A DNA stretch of 64,000 bases. Source: Paramesorhizobium salinisoli (GTDB taxonomy: Bacteria > Pseudomonadota > Alphaproteobacteria > Rhizobiales > Rhizobiaceae). Shown one piece after another: positions 1-7,326 of the stretch. The notes below the pieces were generated by a model, which worked only from the letters and a program-made list of their open reading frames with translations, was not told where the DNA came from and made no database searches. Made by a program: the position numbers and the translations under genes. Every line of letters begins with the position of its first letter. Position 1 is the first letter of the stretch. The stretch is taken from assembly GCF_003335045.1 (NCBI RefSeq), contig NZ_QOZG01000002.1:310001-374000 (forward strand). Direction: 5' to 3'.

Positions 1-532
1 CCTTGTTGGTGGCCTTGACGCCCCCGACATAGCCGCAGGCGAATTTGCGGATCAGCGGCACATCCATGCCGCCCACAAAGCCGACCGTACCTGATTTGGA
101 AGCCATGGCGCCGAGAAGGCCGACCAGATAGGAGCCTTCCTCGTCCTTAAAGACAACGGAGCGGACATTCGGCTTGTCGACCACGGCGTCGATGATGACG
201 AATTTGGCGTCCGGGAACTCACCGGCGACCTTCTCGATAGCCGCAGCCGCGGAAAAGCCCGCGATGACGATAGGCGAATTGCCGTCCTGTGCGAATTTGC
301 GCAACGCCTGCTCGCGTTGCGCCTCGTTCTGTATTTCAAACTCGCGATAGGCGATGCCCGTATCGGCCTTGTATTTCTCGGCGCCGTCATAGGCCGCTTC
401 GTTGAACGATTTGTCGAATTTGCCGCCAAGATCATAAATGACGGCCGGCTTTTCATCGGCTGCGGAAGCGGCTGACAGGCCGGCCACGGAGAGCGCAGTC
501 GCGGCCATCAGGCCCAGGACAATCTGCTTCAT
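1..532 (-). CDS. BMP-family ABC transporter substrate-binding protein (5' part)
   Basis: The open frame begins at an ATG at 532 (complement) and runs off the left edge, so only about 177 N-terminal residues are present. The N-terminus is a typical Sec signal peptide (MKQIVLGLMAATALS, cleavage probably after SAASA). The mature part carries hallmarks of the BMP/Med (basic membrane protein, PF02608) family: YDLGGKFDKSFNEAAYDG near the start, a GFSAAAAIEKVA segment, and VGFVGGMDVPLIRKF further on. Family members are periplasmic binding proteins of ABC importers, often for nucleosides or related compounds; the ligand cannot be told from this fragment. The permease and ATPase genes would be expected to the left of the window. 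Confidence 0.88.
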   Translation of the reverse strand, partial: MKQIVLGLMAATALSVAGLSAASAADEKPAVIYDLGGKFDKSFNEAAYDGAEKYKADTGIAYREFEIQNEAQREQALRKFAQDGNSPIVIAGFSAAAAIEKVAGEFPDAKFVIIDAVVDKPNVRSVVFKDEEGSYLVGLLGAMASKSGTVGFVGGMDVPLIRKFACGYVGGVKATNK

Positions 533-721
533 TTTTTGAAAACCCTCTGGATTACAAATACACAGCGCGCAGAACCCGCCCGCACACTTCCCTTCAATCT
601 GGCACGCCGGGCAATAAATTTCACGCGGAATCTTGACTGGATGGAAAAATCTGACCAGGTGCGGCTGACCGGCGCAAGCGTGTTCCGCGGCTTAACGGTC
701 CCAGGATCGCGCCGTCGCAGA

Positions 722-762
722 TTTGATCAGGCTGTCGCCGCCTTTTGATCAGGCTGTCGCCG
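722..762. repeat. Tandem 19-bp direct repeat at the msrA 3' end
   Basis: The 19-bp sequence TTTGATCAGGCTGTCGCCG occurs at 722-740 and again at 744-762, period 22 bp. The second copy contains the msrA stop codon and last codons, so the duplication sits exactly across the end of the gene. It looks like a small slippage-type duplication that leaves the protein intact. Confidence 0.8.
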
Positions 763-1411
763 ACCGGGGCATGACGCAAGAGACCCCGGTGCCGCGCAGG
801 CCGCAATAGCCGTTGGGGTTCTTGGCCAGATATTGCTGGTGATAATCCTCGGCGTAATAGAACTCCGGTGCGTCCAGAATTTCGGTGGTGATCTGGCCAA
901 GCCCCTTGGCATCGAGCGCTTCTTGATAAGCGTCGCGGCTCTCCTCGGCCGTCCGCCGATCCGCGGACGAGAAAGTATAGATGCCGGAACGATAGGTCGT
1001 GCCGATATCATTGCCCTGGCGCATGCCCTGCGTCGGATCGTGCTCCTCCCAGAACGTCTTCAGGAGATCGGAGAGGCTGACGACATCGGGATCATAGACG
1101 ACCAGCACTACCTCATTATGCCCGGTCCGGCCGGTGCAGGTCTCCTCATAGGTCGGGTTGGGCGTGATGCCTCCGGCATAGCCGGCCGCCGTCGCATAGA
1201 CGCCAGGCATCTGCCAGAACAGGCGCTCGACGCCCCAGAAGCAGCCCATGCCGAACATGATCTTTCTCATATTGTCCGGCCATGGGCCCTTGAGCGGCTT
1301 GCCCGTTACGAAATTCGTCGCTGCGGTCGAGATCGGCTCGGGCCGACCCGGCAGCGCCTCTTCCGGCGCAGGCATCTTCAATTTCTTGCTGAGCTTATCG
1401 ATCAGGGACAT
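749..1411 (-). CDS. msrA: Peptide-methionine (S)-S-oxide reductase MsrA
   Basis: This enzyme reduces methionine-S-sulfoxide in proteins and free methionine, repairing oxidative damage with thioredoxin as reductant. The product is 220 aa. The catalytic motif GCFWG is visible with the nucleophilic Cys at about residue 57, followed by the family-typical GYAGG, the HNEVV segment and EHDPTQ. Two further cysteines near the C-terminus ([12 protein letters not shown]) are candidate resolving cysteines. The ATG at 1411 is chosen because AGGAGA lies 6 nt upstream; an in-frame ATG at 1495 would add 28 residues without family similarity. The gene is in the same direction as the small membrane-protein gene upstream. 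Confidence 0.95.
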   Translation of the reverse strand: MSLIDKLSKKLKMPAPEEALPGRPEPISTAATNFVTGKPLKGPWPDNMRKIMFGMGCFWGVERLFWQMPGVYATAAGYAGGITPNPTYEETCTGRTGHNEVVLVVYDPDVVSLSDLLKTFWEEHDPTQGMRQGNDIGTTYRSGIYTFSSADRRTAEESRDAYQEALDAKGLGQITTEILDAPEFYYAEDYHQQYLAKNPNGYCGLRGTGVSCVMPRSATA

Positions 1412-1442
1412 CAATCTTCTCCTGAGAAGGCCTTCCGGGCCT

Positions 1443-1766
1443 TCAATTTGCGGCGAAACGTCCAAACCCGCGTTCGCGGCGGTGACCAACGGCATAGAGG
1501 AGTAGCGCCAGGACGCCCAAAATCAGCCAGCTAGGCCGATCGAGCACCCATACCAGCACCGGATCCCATGCCACGGCACTGATATAGTGCGTCGTCAGCG
1601 CTTTCGCATCCGCAAGCGTCTGCGGCGAGGTGGAAGCCCAGATGTCTCGAAGCGGCGTGGTGATGAATTGCGACGCGCCGATGGAGCGCGCTGCATCCAG
1701 CACCGCCAGGATAACCGCGAGAGCCAGGGCCGCGACAGCGAGCGCGCGAAACATGAAACGGAACAT
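1443..1766 (-). CDS. Small inner-membrane protein, function unknown
   Basis: A 107-aa protein with an N-terminal hydrophobic segment (about residues 5-25) and a second one at about 77-95 ([15 protein letters not shown]), ending in a basic tail ([14 protein letters not shown]). The polar stretch between them (about 30-75) would be periplasmic if the N-terminus is inside. I recognise no catalytic motif. It lies 31 bp upstream of msrA on the same strand, so the two may be cotranscribed. A short perfect palindrome lies just upstream of the start (1789-1802). Confidence 0.7.
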   Translation of the reverse strand: MFRFMFRALAVAALALAVILAVLDAARSIGASQFITTPLRDIWASTSPQTLADAKALTTHYISAVAWDPVLVWVLDRPSWLILGVLALLLYAVGHRRERGFGRFAAN

Positions 1767-1788
1767 GGCGTAGCCTCCACACTCTCAG

Positions 1789-1802
1789 ATATCCCGGGAT
1801 AT
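1789..1802. promoter_or_regulatory. 14-bp perfect palindrome upstream of the small membrane-protein gene
   Basis: ATATCCCGGGATAT is perfectly self-complementary and lies 23 bp upstream of the start codon at 1766 (minus strand). It could be an operator for the membrane-protein/msrA unit. The rest of the interval 1803-2109 shows no gene that I can support; it leads up to the tRNA and contains several copies of GGGATTA (around 1898-1950) of unknown meaning. Confidence 0.3.
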
Positions 1803-2109
1803 ATTCCCCGGACATTGCGCGTCTACGAGCGCCTTCCTTATTCCGAAATTGCCCAAAAAACGATCCATTTTTTCGGCACGATCCTCCCCTAGAATATGGG
1901 ATTAGCGGCGCGGGAAGCAATCGCCCCGCGATGGGATTATGCCGGGATTATATTGTTTTCAGTTCGATGCGAAATAGCGGTTGAACCGGCGGCTATTCTG
2001 ACTATAGTGCGCGCCGCACCGGATGGTAGGCGACTAACCAGCGCTTTCGATTCTCCGGTGCATTTATTTATCCGTATCCCCTGCCTCACGGCGGAGGAAA
2101 CAGATGAAC

Positions 2110-2199
2110 GGAGAGGTGGCCGAGTGGTTGAAGGCGCACGCCTGGAAAGTGTGTATACGGGAAACCGTATCGCGGGTTCGAATCCCGCTCTCTCCGCCA
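2110..2199 (+). tRNA. tRNA-Ser (GGA anticodon)
   Basis: A complete 90-nt class II tRNA including the encoded CCA end (2197-2199). The acceptor stem pairs GGAGAGG (2110-2116) with TCTCTCC (2189-2195, one G-U pair). The anticodon loop reads CTGGAAA, giving anticodon GGA and decoding UCC/UCU. The long variable arm (TATACGGGAAACCGTA) is typical of serine tRNAs, and the T-arm GGGTTCGAATCCC is canonical. Confidence 0.97.
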
Positions 2200-2594
2200 T
2201 TAAGCCTTCGCCACACTTAAATTCCTTGATTTTCCCTGGCCTTCTCAGTTCAGAGCTATCTACGTTGTCTTTCCCGTCCACGCTTTTTGCGGGTATTTTG
2301 GGGGTACGGATTTGCCGATTTGCTGGTGCGACCTTAGCGGGAAGCGGCTCTTCGCAAACGACCCCATTTCTGTCGTCAAGGTCTCCGCAACCAGTTCCGG
2401 AAAGCTCCCGTATTGCTGAGACCCCAGAGACGTTAGGAACATCGTGGTCAAAGTTCAGCTGGCTTTCGCCGTTCACCTCATCGCGATCGCTGCTGCTTCG
2501 CTCGTTGACGTTCCAGAGCGGCAACGCTGCTGCCGGCTCATACCCTCAAACGCGGGGTCGGAAGGGAAACTGCTAGCTCGGATTGTCGTCGTCT
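2200..2594. other. Non-coding interval downstream of tRNA-Ser, no supported gene
   Basis: About 395 bp directly after the tRNA. The open frames here show no recognisable domain, no good ribosome binding site and low-complexity composition. The segment around 2285-2310 (GCGGGTATTTTGGGGGTAC) resembles leader sequences I associate with tRNA-site integrase genes, but no integrase reading frame is present on either strand. It may be a worn integration site; this is inference only. Confidence 0.4.
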
Positions 2595-2927
2595 TCAATT
2601 CAAGGGCTTTTGCAAGACTTCGAAATTCTCGCGATCCACGCGCAATTTTTCGATCAACTCCGGTGTCCACTCCTGCTGCGGATAGGCTACGAGATCCTCC
2701 GATTCGCCCGTATCGGAGATGGTCATCATCGCGATGCCAACGCAGAGTTTCAGGTCGCGGTCGTCGTGCAAAGCAGCGAGGCAGTATGTCTGCAGCATAG
2801 TTGCTCTAACTCGGCGATAGTCGCCCTGTTCCATTTTGTCGGCACCAGCGAGAACAAGAAAAACATACGCGGCCTTCTCGCCCGTTGACCGATCACGTGT
2901 CACTGCGATGCGGGCAATCCGACCCAT
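2595..2927 (-). CDS. Unrecognised protein, possibly a 3' fragment of a longer gene
   Basis: From the ATG at 2927 the product is 110 aa (MGRIARIAVTRD at the start, ending ENFEVLQKPLN). The same frame stays open upstream to a GTG at 3017, which overlaps the end of the glutathione S-transferase gene, so an earlier start (for example a GTG at 2975) is possible. Amino-acid composition looks like a real protein: mixed charge and hydrophobic stretches such as AAYVFLVLAG and CVGIAMMTI. I recognise no family. It may be a truncated remnant whose 5' part was replaced by the neighbouring gene. No clear ribosome binding site was found. Confidence 0.45.
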   Translation of the reverse strand: MGRIARIAVTRDRSTGEKAAYVFLVLAGADKMEQGDYRRVRATMLQTYCLAALHDDRDLKLCVGIAMMTISDTGESEDLVAYPQQEWTPELIEKLRVDRENFEVLQKPLN

Positions 2928-2985
2928 CTTCTGCGCTTCGAGGGCTTTCCGCGCCCCTAAACTGTCGCCGATCACTCTGCCTGAT

Positions 2986-3642
2986 CTACCTAGAAGCCGA
3001 CGTCGGCTCGATTTCACTATTCAGCATCGAGGTCCGCTGGGCCATGCACGACCACCAAGCCGAAAGCCGGGGGTAGTCAGAAAGCAGTGCCTGCCCTTCC
3101 GAGGCCTGAAGGAAATAGGCGAACATCGGTGCGACATAGAGATCAGCCAGAGTCAGGGATGGACCGGCAAGCCACCGGTTGTCGCCTATAAGGCTGTCCA
3201 CCGCTTGAAGGCAGGTTCGCGATCGTGCGAGCGCAGATGCGACCCGGATCGGATCGGAGAGCTCCCCTCGTTTGAGTTTCGAGACCAACTCGACGTAGAT
3301 CCCCCAAACGAGGTTCGGGTAGGCATAGTTGTCGGCGATACTGACAAGCTGGTTGCAGCGCGCTCGCTGTGCCGCATCAACGGGTTGAAGCGCAGGCCCG
3401 TCGAAAGCCTCGTCGATGTACCGTGTGATTGCGCTTGTCTCATAGATCGTCAGCCCCGCATGTACGAAGACCGGGATACGGCCGAAGGGGTGGCGTTCTA
3501 AATGGTCTTTCGGCGGTCCGCCTGGAGCGAAGACATCTACTGGAACGAGGCTGTACTGAACCCCTTTCTCCATAAGCGCCAGGCGAACGATCCGGACATA
3601 AACGCTGTATGTTGCCCCATAGAGTATCGATCCTGCCTGCAT
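2986..3642 (-). CDS. Glutathione S-transferase family protein
   Basis: A 218-aa protein with the two-domain cytosolic GST layout. The N-terminal thioredoxin-like domain (residues 1-85) starts SILYGATYSVYVRIVRLAL, followed by the cis-Pro region GRIPVFVHAGLTIYETSAITRYID, where IP and the ES/ET pair form the glutathione site. The helical C-terminal domain ends with GNxxLAGP-type sequence (DNRWLAGPSLTLADLYVAP), the conserved N-capping box. No Cys is seen at the catalytic position, so a Ser/Tyr-type enzyme is likely. AGAGGA lies upstream of the ATG. Substrate unknown. A second, distinct GST follows upstream on the same strand. Confidence 0.88.
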   Translation of the reverse strand: MQAGSILYGATYSVYVRIVRLALMEKGVQYSLVPVDVFAPGGPPKDHLERHPFGRIPVFVHAGLTIYETSAITRYIDEAFDGPALQPVDAAQRARCNQLVSIADNYAYPNLVWGIYVELVSKLKRGELSDPIRVASALARSRTCLQAVDSLIGDNRWLAGPSLTLADLYVAPMFAYFLQASEGQALLSDYPRLSAWWSCMAQRTSMLNSEIEPTSASR

Positions 3643-3877
3643 ATCTCAGTCCTCTTCCGCTTCTAACGAATGGTAGCTGGAAGCAGGCCGGCTGGAAACC
3701 ACCCCATGGCACTCAATTAGGCGACTTCATCGGCCCGTTGAACGAACTTATTTCGGCCTCCATGGCAGGAGGTGACGGCTCTGACGCAGACCTTGCAGGT
3801 GACCGTCGTCATCGGTCATATCTGTCGCAAAGCCGGGGGCAGAACCGTCGTTTTAATCGGAACTTTTCGCGAATCCG

Positions 3878-4561
3878 TCAGGCGGCGGCTTTCAGCAGCC
3901 ATGCGTCATGGTTCTTGAGAAATACCTTGAGCCTGTCGCCATAGTCGTCGGTGACGGCCTCGCGCACGCTGTGGCGCGCGGCCAGCGCGTTTCGCCATGC
4001 GGTCACGCGGGGCAATCCGTCGAACACGCGGGCCGGCGCGATGGCGTCGAAGACGTCGAAATAGCGGAAAATTGGCGCGAAGACCGCATCGACCAAGCTG
4101 AACGCTTCACCGGCGAAGAATGGACCGTCACCTAGCTGGGCCTCGACGCGGCCGAACTTGCCGATCAGGGCTTTGCGCTTGGCCTCATAGGTATCGATGT
4201 CTTTGGCTGTCTCGAATCCCCACAGGTCCGAAAGGATGGAGGAACCGAACTCGATCCAGCCACGATGCTGCGCCCGCGTTAGCGGATCGGCGGGATGAAG
4301 GGGAGTGCCGGGTTGCGTTTCTTCGATATATTCGCAGATAACAGCGCTTTCGAACAACACGGCTTCCGTGCCGTCGTCCTGTTTGACGATCAGCAGCGGA
4401 ACCTTGCCGAGCGGGGAAATGGCGAGGAACCAGTCAGGTTTTGCAGCCAGATCGACATAACGGCGTTCGAACGAGACGCCCTTTTCGGCCAGGGCGATAG
4501 CAGCCCGTTGGACGTAGGGGCAAAGATGGTGGCTGATGAGGGTCAGCTTTGCGTCGGACAT
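3878..4561 (-). CDS. Glutathione S-transferase family protein with CPYV active-site motif
   Basis: A 227-aa protein. The N-terminal domain has HHLCPYVQRAAIAL, a glutaredoxin-like Cys (about residue 13) typical of omega/beta-like GSTs and thiol transferases rather than Tyr/Ser GSTs. It continues with GKVPLLIV and ESAVICEYIEE of the glutathione site. The C-terminal helical domain contains the DGPFFAGEAFSLVDAVFAP box. The ATG at 4561 is preceded by AAGGAG with good spacing. The start lies 22 bp downstream of the DoxX gene end on the same strand, so DoxX and this GST probably form one operon controlled by the divergent MarR regulator. That would suggest a role in response to electrophiles or oxidants (inference). 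Confidence 0.9.
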   Translation of the reverse strand: MSDAKLTLISHHLCPYVQRAAIALAEKGVSFERRYVDLAAKPDWFLAISPLGKVPLLIVKQDDGTEAVLFESAVICEYIEETQPGTPLHPADPLTRAQHRGWIEFGSSILSDLWGFETAKDIDTYEAKRKALIGKFGRVEAQLGDGPFFAGEAFSLVDAVFAPIFRYFDVFDAIAPARVFDGLPRVTAWRNALAARHSVREAVTDDYGDRLKVFLKNHDAWLLKAAA

Positions 4562-4583
4562 GATGAAATCTCCTTGGGGCGAA

Positions 4584-4994
4584 TCAGTGCAGGGCGGGGG
4601 AAGGACGGAGCGCATAGCGGCCGTCGCCAAACAGAAATTGCGCGACCGACAGGACGATGAGGTAGAGCGGATATTCCCAGCCGCCGCCCGTTGCGTTGAA
4701 CACCCATCCATTGCCGCCATGCGCCCAGATGATCGCGCCGAGAAGCGCCGGGATCAGCGCCACGGCCACCCAACGGGCATAGATGCCGAGAACCAGCATC
4801 GCGCCGCCCACGGCTTCGGCTGCAAAGGTAATATAGGCCAACCATCCGGGCAGGCCGATGGACACAAAATAGCCCGCCGTGCCGGCAAGGCCGAAGGTGA
4901 ACAGTTTGAGGACGATGGAATGGGCGAGATACATCACGCCGAGGCTGACGCGCAGCAGCGTCACTCCGTAGTCTGTTAGCCGCTCCTGGGTCAT
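4584..4994 (-). CDS. DoxX family membrane protein
   Basis: A 136-aa protein with about four transmembrane segments: LLRVSLGVMYLAHSIVLKL, GLPGWLAYITFAAEAVGGAMLVLGI, WVAVALIPALLGAIIWAHG and YPLYLIVLSVAQFLFGDG. The arrangement and the RWVAVALIPALLG/WEYPLY pattern fit the DoxX/SURF4-like family (PF07681). Family members are small inner-membrane proteins often linked to thiol or oxidative stress. GGAGA lies upstream of the ATG at 4994. The gene is divergent from a MarR-family regulator with two palindromes in the 83-bp gap, and runs into a GST gene, so it is probably induced when the MarR repressor is released. Confidence 0.88.
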   Translation of the reverse strand: MTQERLTDYGVTLLRVSLGVMYLAHSIVLKLFTFGLAGTAGYFVSIGLPGWLAYITFAAEAVGGAMLVLGIYARWVAVALIPALLGAIIWAHGGNGWVFNATGGGWEYPLYLIVLSVAQFLFGDGRYALRPSPALH

Positions 4995-5015
4995 GGAAAG
5001 GGTCTCCGTTTGATA

Positions 5016-5033
5016 TAGATGCACCTGCATCTA
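5016..5033. promoter_or_regulatory. Palindromic operator 1 of the doxX/marR intergenic region
   Basis: TAGATGCA-CC-TGCATCTA is a perfect inverted repeat with 8-bp arms and a 2-bp spacer. It lies between the divergent DoxX and MarR starts. Length and symmetry are as expected for a MarR dimer site. Confidence 0.75.
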
Positions 5034-5060
5034 TATGGAGACTTGCCTTGCAGGTCAATC

Positions 5061-5078
5061 TAGATGTAACTGCATCTA
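5061..5078. promoter_or_regulatory. Palindromic operator 2 of the doxX/marR intergenic region
   Basis: TAGATGTA-AC-TGCATCTA matches operator 1 (5016-5033) with one arm mismatch. Centre-to-centre distance is 45 bp. The site ends on the first base of the marR ATG at 5078, so bound regulator would block its own gene. Confidence 0.7.
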
Positions 5079-5542
5079 TGTCCGATTGTTCAGAAACCCG
5101 AACGTCGCAGCCCTCCCCCGCCATAACGCGGGCCTGGGTGCGCCTCATGCGAACCCAGCGGCTTTTGCTTGGCGCGATCGAGCAGGATTTGAAGGCGTCC
5201 GGTCTTCCGCCACTTGGCTGGTATGACGTGCTGCTGGAGTTGTCGCGTGCCGGAGACAGCAGATTACGGCCCTACGAGATAGAGCAGCGCATACTCCTGG
5301 CGCAGCACAATTTGTCTCGTCTTCTCGACCGGATGGACAAGGCCGGCCTGGTCAAACGCGAGGTGTTCGCGGAGGATGGCCGGGGCCGTTGGGTCATCAT
5401 CACGCACACCGGTCGGGCCATGCAGACGCGCATGTGGAACATTTATGCGGCGGCGCTGCAACGTCATCTAGGCGACAAGCTGGACGATGCCAAGGCCGAT
5501 CAACTAACCGAGCTTTTGGCCCTGCTATCGCTCAAATCCTAG
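5078..5542 (+). CDS. MarR family transcriptional regulator
   Basis: A 154-aa winged-helix regulator. The MarR core is visible: helix TRAWVRLMRTQRLLLGAIEQDLK, the WYDVLLELSRAG segment, the recognition-helix region AQHNLSRLLDRMDKAGLVKRE and the wing EDGRGRWVIITHTGR. It probably autorepresses and represses the divergent doxX-GST unit through the two TAGATGCA palindromes. Start choice is uncertain. The ATG at 5078 has no Shine-Dalgarno sequence and begins at the edge of operator 2. A TTG at 5048, in frame and 7 nt after GGAG, would add 10 residues and put operator 2 inside the gene. Confidence 0.9.
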   Translation: MSDCSETRTSQPSPAITRAWVRLMRTQRLLLGAIEQDLKASGLPPLGWYDVLLELSRAGDSRLRPYEIEQRILLAQHNLSRLLDRMDKAGLVKREVFAEDGRGRWVIITHTGRAMQTRMWNIYAAALQRHLGDKLDDAKADQLTELLALLSLKS

Positions 5543-5729
5543 GACTTCAAACGTCACAGGTTCCAGTCCCGAGCAATCCGAACCCGAACCGTTGCCCGTC
5601 CACCCGTTGCGGCATTTATCACGCGGGACATTGTGTGCACATCCTCGGGCGACGGCAACCGACCTCAGTTTCGGCCGTCAGCGATCTCTGGATCGCGGTC
5701 CCGTAAACAGACTTTCGCCTAGTTTGCTC

Positions 5730-6698
5730 CTACTCCCGATCACCAGCGTAGACTTTTGCCAAAGAGCCAATGATTTCCGCCATTTTGGCGCGAAGCTCCG
5801 GCGGTCCGACGACTTCGGCGTGGCCACCAAAGCGCAGGATCTCCATTGCTGCATGCGCGACAGAACCGACCGACAGGGTGACCCGCCGCCAGCCCTGCTC
5901 GTCAGCCTCCTTGGAAATCACAGCTCCCGTGCGGACGTAAGGGGGCAGAAATTCGTCCATCACTTCGATAGCCCAAGGCGAGAGGCGAATTTCGGCCTGG
6001 TTTGGATGAAGCCCCGCCTCATAGCGTCGGGTGCTCTCGGTCCAGTATGCTTCGAGGTCGAATGCTTTTGGATAGTCAAAGCGTTCATCGAGTACATCGA
6101 TCTCCCGAATCCGAGAAATACGGTAGGTGCGCGTGCTGCCATCGGCTTGAGCAACCAGATACCAGGCTCCCCCTTTCAGGACGATTCCAAGCGGCTCGAC
6201 CCTGCGTTGCTTCTCTGCTTCCCGGCTCTGATAGAGCATGCGTATCGGGCGCTCGTTCCACACCGCATCGGCAATAAGCGGCAGGTGAGCCAGGGTTTCT
6301 CCCTCGGCGAACCACGCCGGCGCATCAAGGTGGAAGCGCGCCCTCATCGCGCCTGACCGCATATTCTCCGGCAATGCAGCCAGGAGCTTCTTTCGTGCGC
6401 TGGCCGCAACAGGGCCCAGTCCCAGCTCGGCCGCCTGGCGTGTGAGCCCAGCCAGGAACAGCGCCTCGGCCTCCGTCGAGGACAAGCCATTCAGGCGGAC
6501 CCGGTAGCCGTCGAGCAGCCGGTAGCCGCCGCTACTGCCCCGCTCGCTGTAGATCGGAATGCCGGCAGCGCTGAGCGCATCTACATCTCGGTAGATTGTA
6601 CGCAGCGAAACCTCGCACTCGTCGGCGAGTGCCTGGGCGGTGACGTGTCCCTTCGCTTGCAGGGTCGTCAGAATGGACAGCAGGCGGCTTGCACGCAT
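5730..6698 (-). CDS. YafY-type HTH/WYL-domain transcriptional regulator
   Basis: A 322-aa regulator. Residues 1-60 form a DeoR-like helix-turn-helix (MRASRLLSILTTLQAKGHVTAQALADECEVSLRTIYRDVDAL) followed by the GGYRLLDGYR wing. A WYL domain occupies roughly 140-210 (AVWNERPIRMLYQSREAEKQRRVEPLGIVLKGGAWYLVAQADG) and a WCX extension follows. The ATG at 6698 places the HTH at the N-terminus as in the family; an upstream ATG would add 27 unrelated residues. It is divergent from the RidA-like gene with an inverted repeat between them, so that gene is the probable target. WYL domains sense small ligands or nucleic acids; the ligand is unknown. Confidence 0.9.
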   Translation of the reverse strand: MRASRLLSILTTLQAKGHVTAQALADECEVSLRTIYRDVDALSAAGIPIYSERGSSGGYRLLDGYRVRLNGLSSTEAEALFLAGLTRQAAELGLGPVAASARKKLLAALPENMRSGAMRARFHLDAPAWFAEGETLAHLPLIADAVWNERPIRMLYQSREAEKQRRVEPLGIVLKGGAWYLVAQADGSTRTYRISRIREIDVLDERFDYPKAFDLEAYWTESTRRYEAGLHPNQAEIRLSPWAIEVMDEFLPPYVRTGAVISKEADEQGWRRVTLSVGSVAHAAMEILRFGGHAEVVGPPELRAKMAEIIGSLAKVYAGDRE

Positions 6699-6716
6699 CT
6701 GAAGATATATAATCCA

Positions 6717-6737
6717 ACCTGACACGAATTGACAGGT
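6717..6737. promoter_or_regulatory. Imperfect inverted repeat, likely operator of the WYL regulator
   Basis: The 21-bp element has arms ACCTGACA and TGACAGGT, matching at seven of eight positions, around a 5-bp centre. It lies 18 bp upstream of the WYL-regulator ATG and about 100 bp upstream of the divergent RidA-like gene. Confidence 0.5.
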
Positions 6738-6840
6738 ATGGTCGCCTAATGTCCCGGCGTTAGCCAGGACAGGCAACACGCCGACCTGACTTCAAGGCCG
6801 GGTACTTGAACCGAGACATAACCTGCGAGCTCGAGAAACC

Positions 6841-7326
6841 ATGTCACGCGCCATCAAACATCTACTTATTGGAGTACTATTCATCATGACCACGGGACTT
6901 ACACCGGCTACGGCCAGCGAGAGCGATCGCAAGCTGACCATCGTCAATCCGCAGAACCTCTACGATCCGACGCCGAACGGTTACAGCACGGCGGTGATTA
7001 CGCCACCCAATGCCCGGATAGCCTACATCTCCGGACAGGGTGGCCAGGACGCCACGGGAAGCCTGTCGCCAGATTTTGCGGCACAGGTCAAGCAAGCCTA
7101 CGCCAACTTGACCACCGCGCTCACGGGGATCGGCGCGAGACCCGATCAGGTGGCCAAGCTGACGGTCTTCGTTGTCGATCACGACATGTCCAAGCTGGAA
7201 GTCCTGACCAGGAACGTGGTCAAAGTGTTCGGCGAGACCCTGCCAGCGCAAACCCTGGTTCCGGTTCCCAAGCTTGCCATTGACCCGATGCTCTTCGAGG
7301 TCGAGGCCGTAGTCGTTCTCGACTGA
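6841..7326 (+). CDS. RidA (YjgF/UK114) family protein with predicted signal peptide
   Basis: A 161-aa protein. Residues 1-26 form a hydrophobic segment ending in TATA, a good Sec signal peptide, so the product is probably periplasmic; most RidA proteins are cytosolic enamine/imine deaminases. The RidA fold is visible from about residue 35 (IVNPQNLYDP, AYISGQGGQDATG, TTALTGIGARPDQVAKLTVFVVD, LPAQTLVPVPKLAIDPMLFEVEA). The canonical catalytic Arg region (usually RxxxxV before the end) reads LPAQTLVPVP here, so deaminase activity is doubtful. A shorter start at 6886 would remove the signal peptide; it has a GGAG 10 nt upstream, while the first ATG has no obvious ribosome binding site. It is divergent from the WYL regulator. 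Confidence 0.82.
   Translation: MSRAIKHLLIGVLFIMTTGLTPATASESDRKLTIVNPQNLYDPTPNGYSTAVITPPNARIAYISGQGGQDATGSLSPDFAAQVKQAYANLTTALTGIGARPDQVAKLTVFVVDHDMSKLEVLTRNVVKVFGETLPAQTLVPVPKLAIDPMLFEVEAVVVLD

Noticed and set aside
2110-2199. Minus-strand protein reading [17 protein letters not shown] through the tRNA
   Set aside because: This is the well-known spurious translation of a reverse-complement tRNA-Ser gene.
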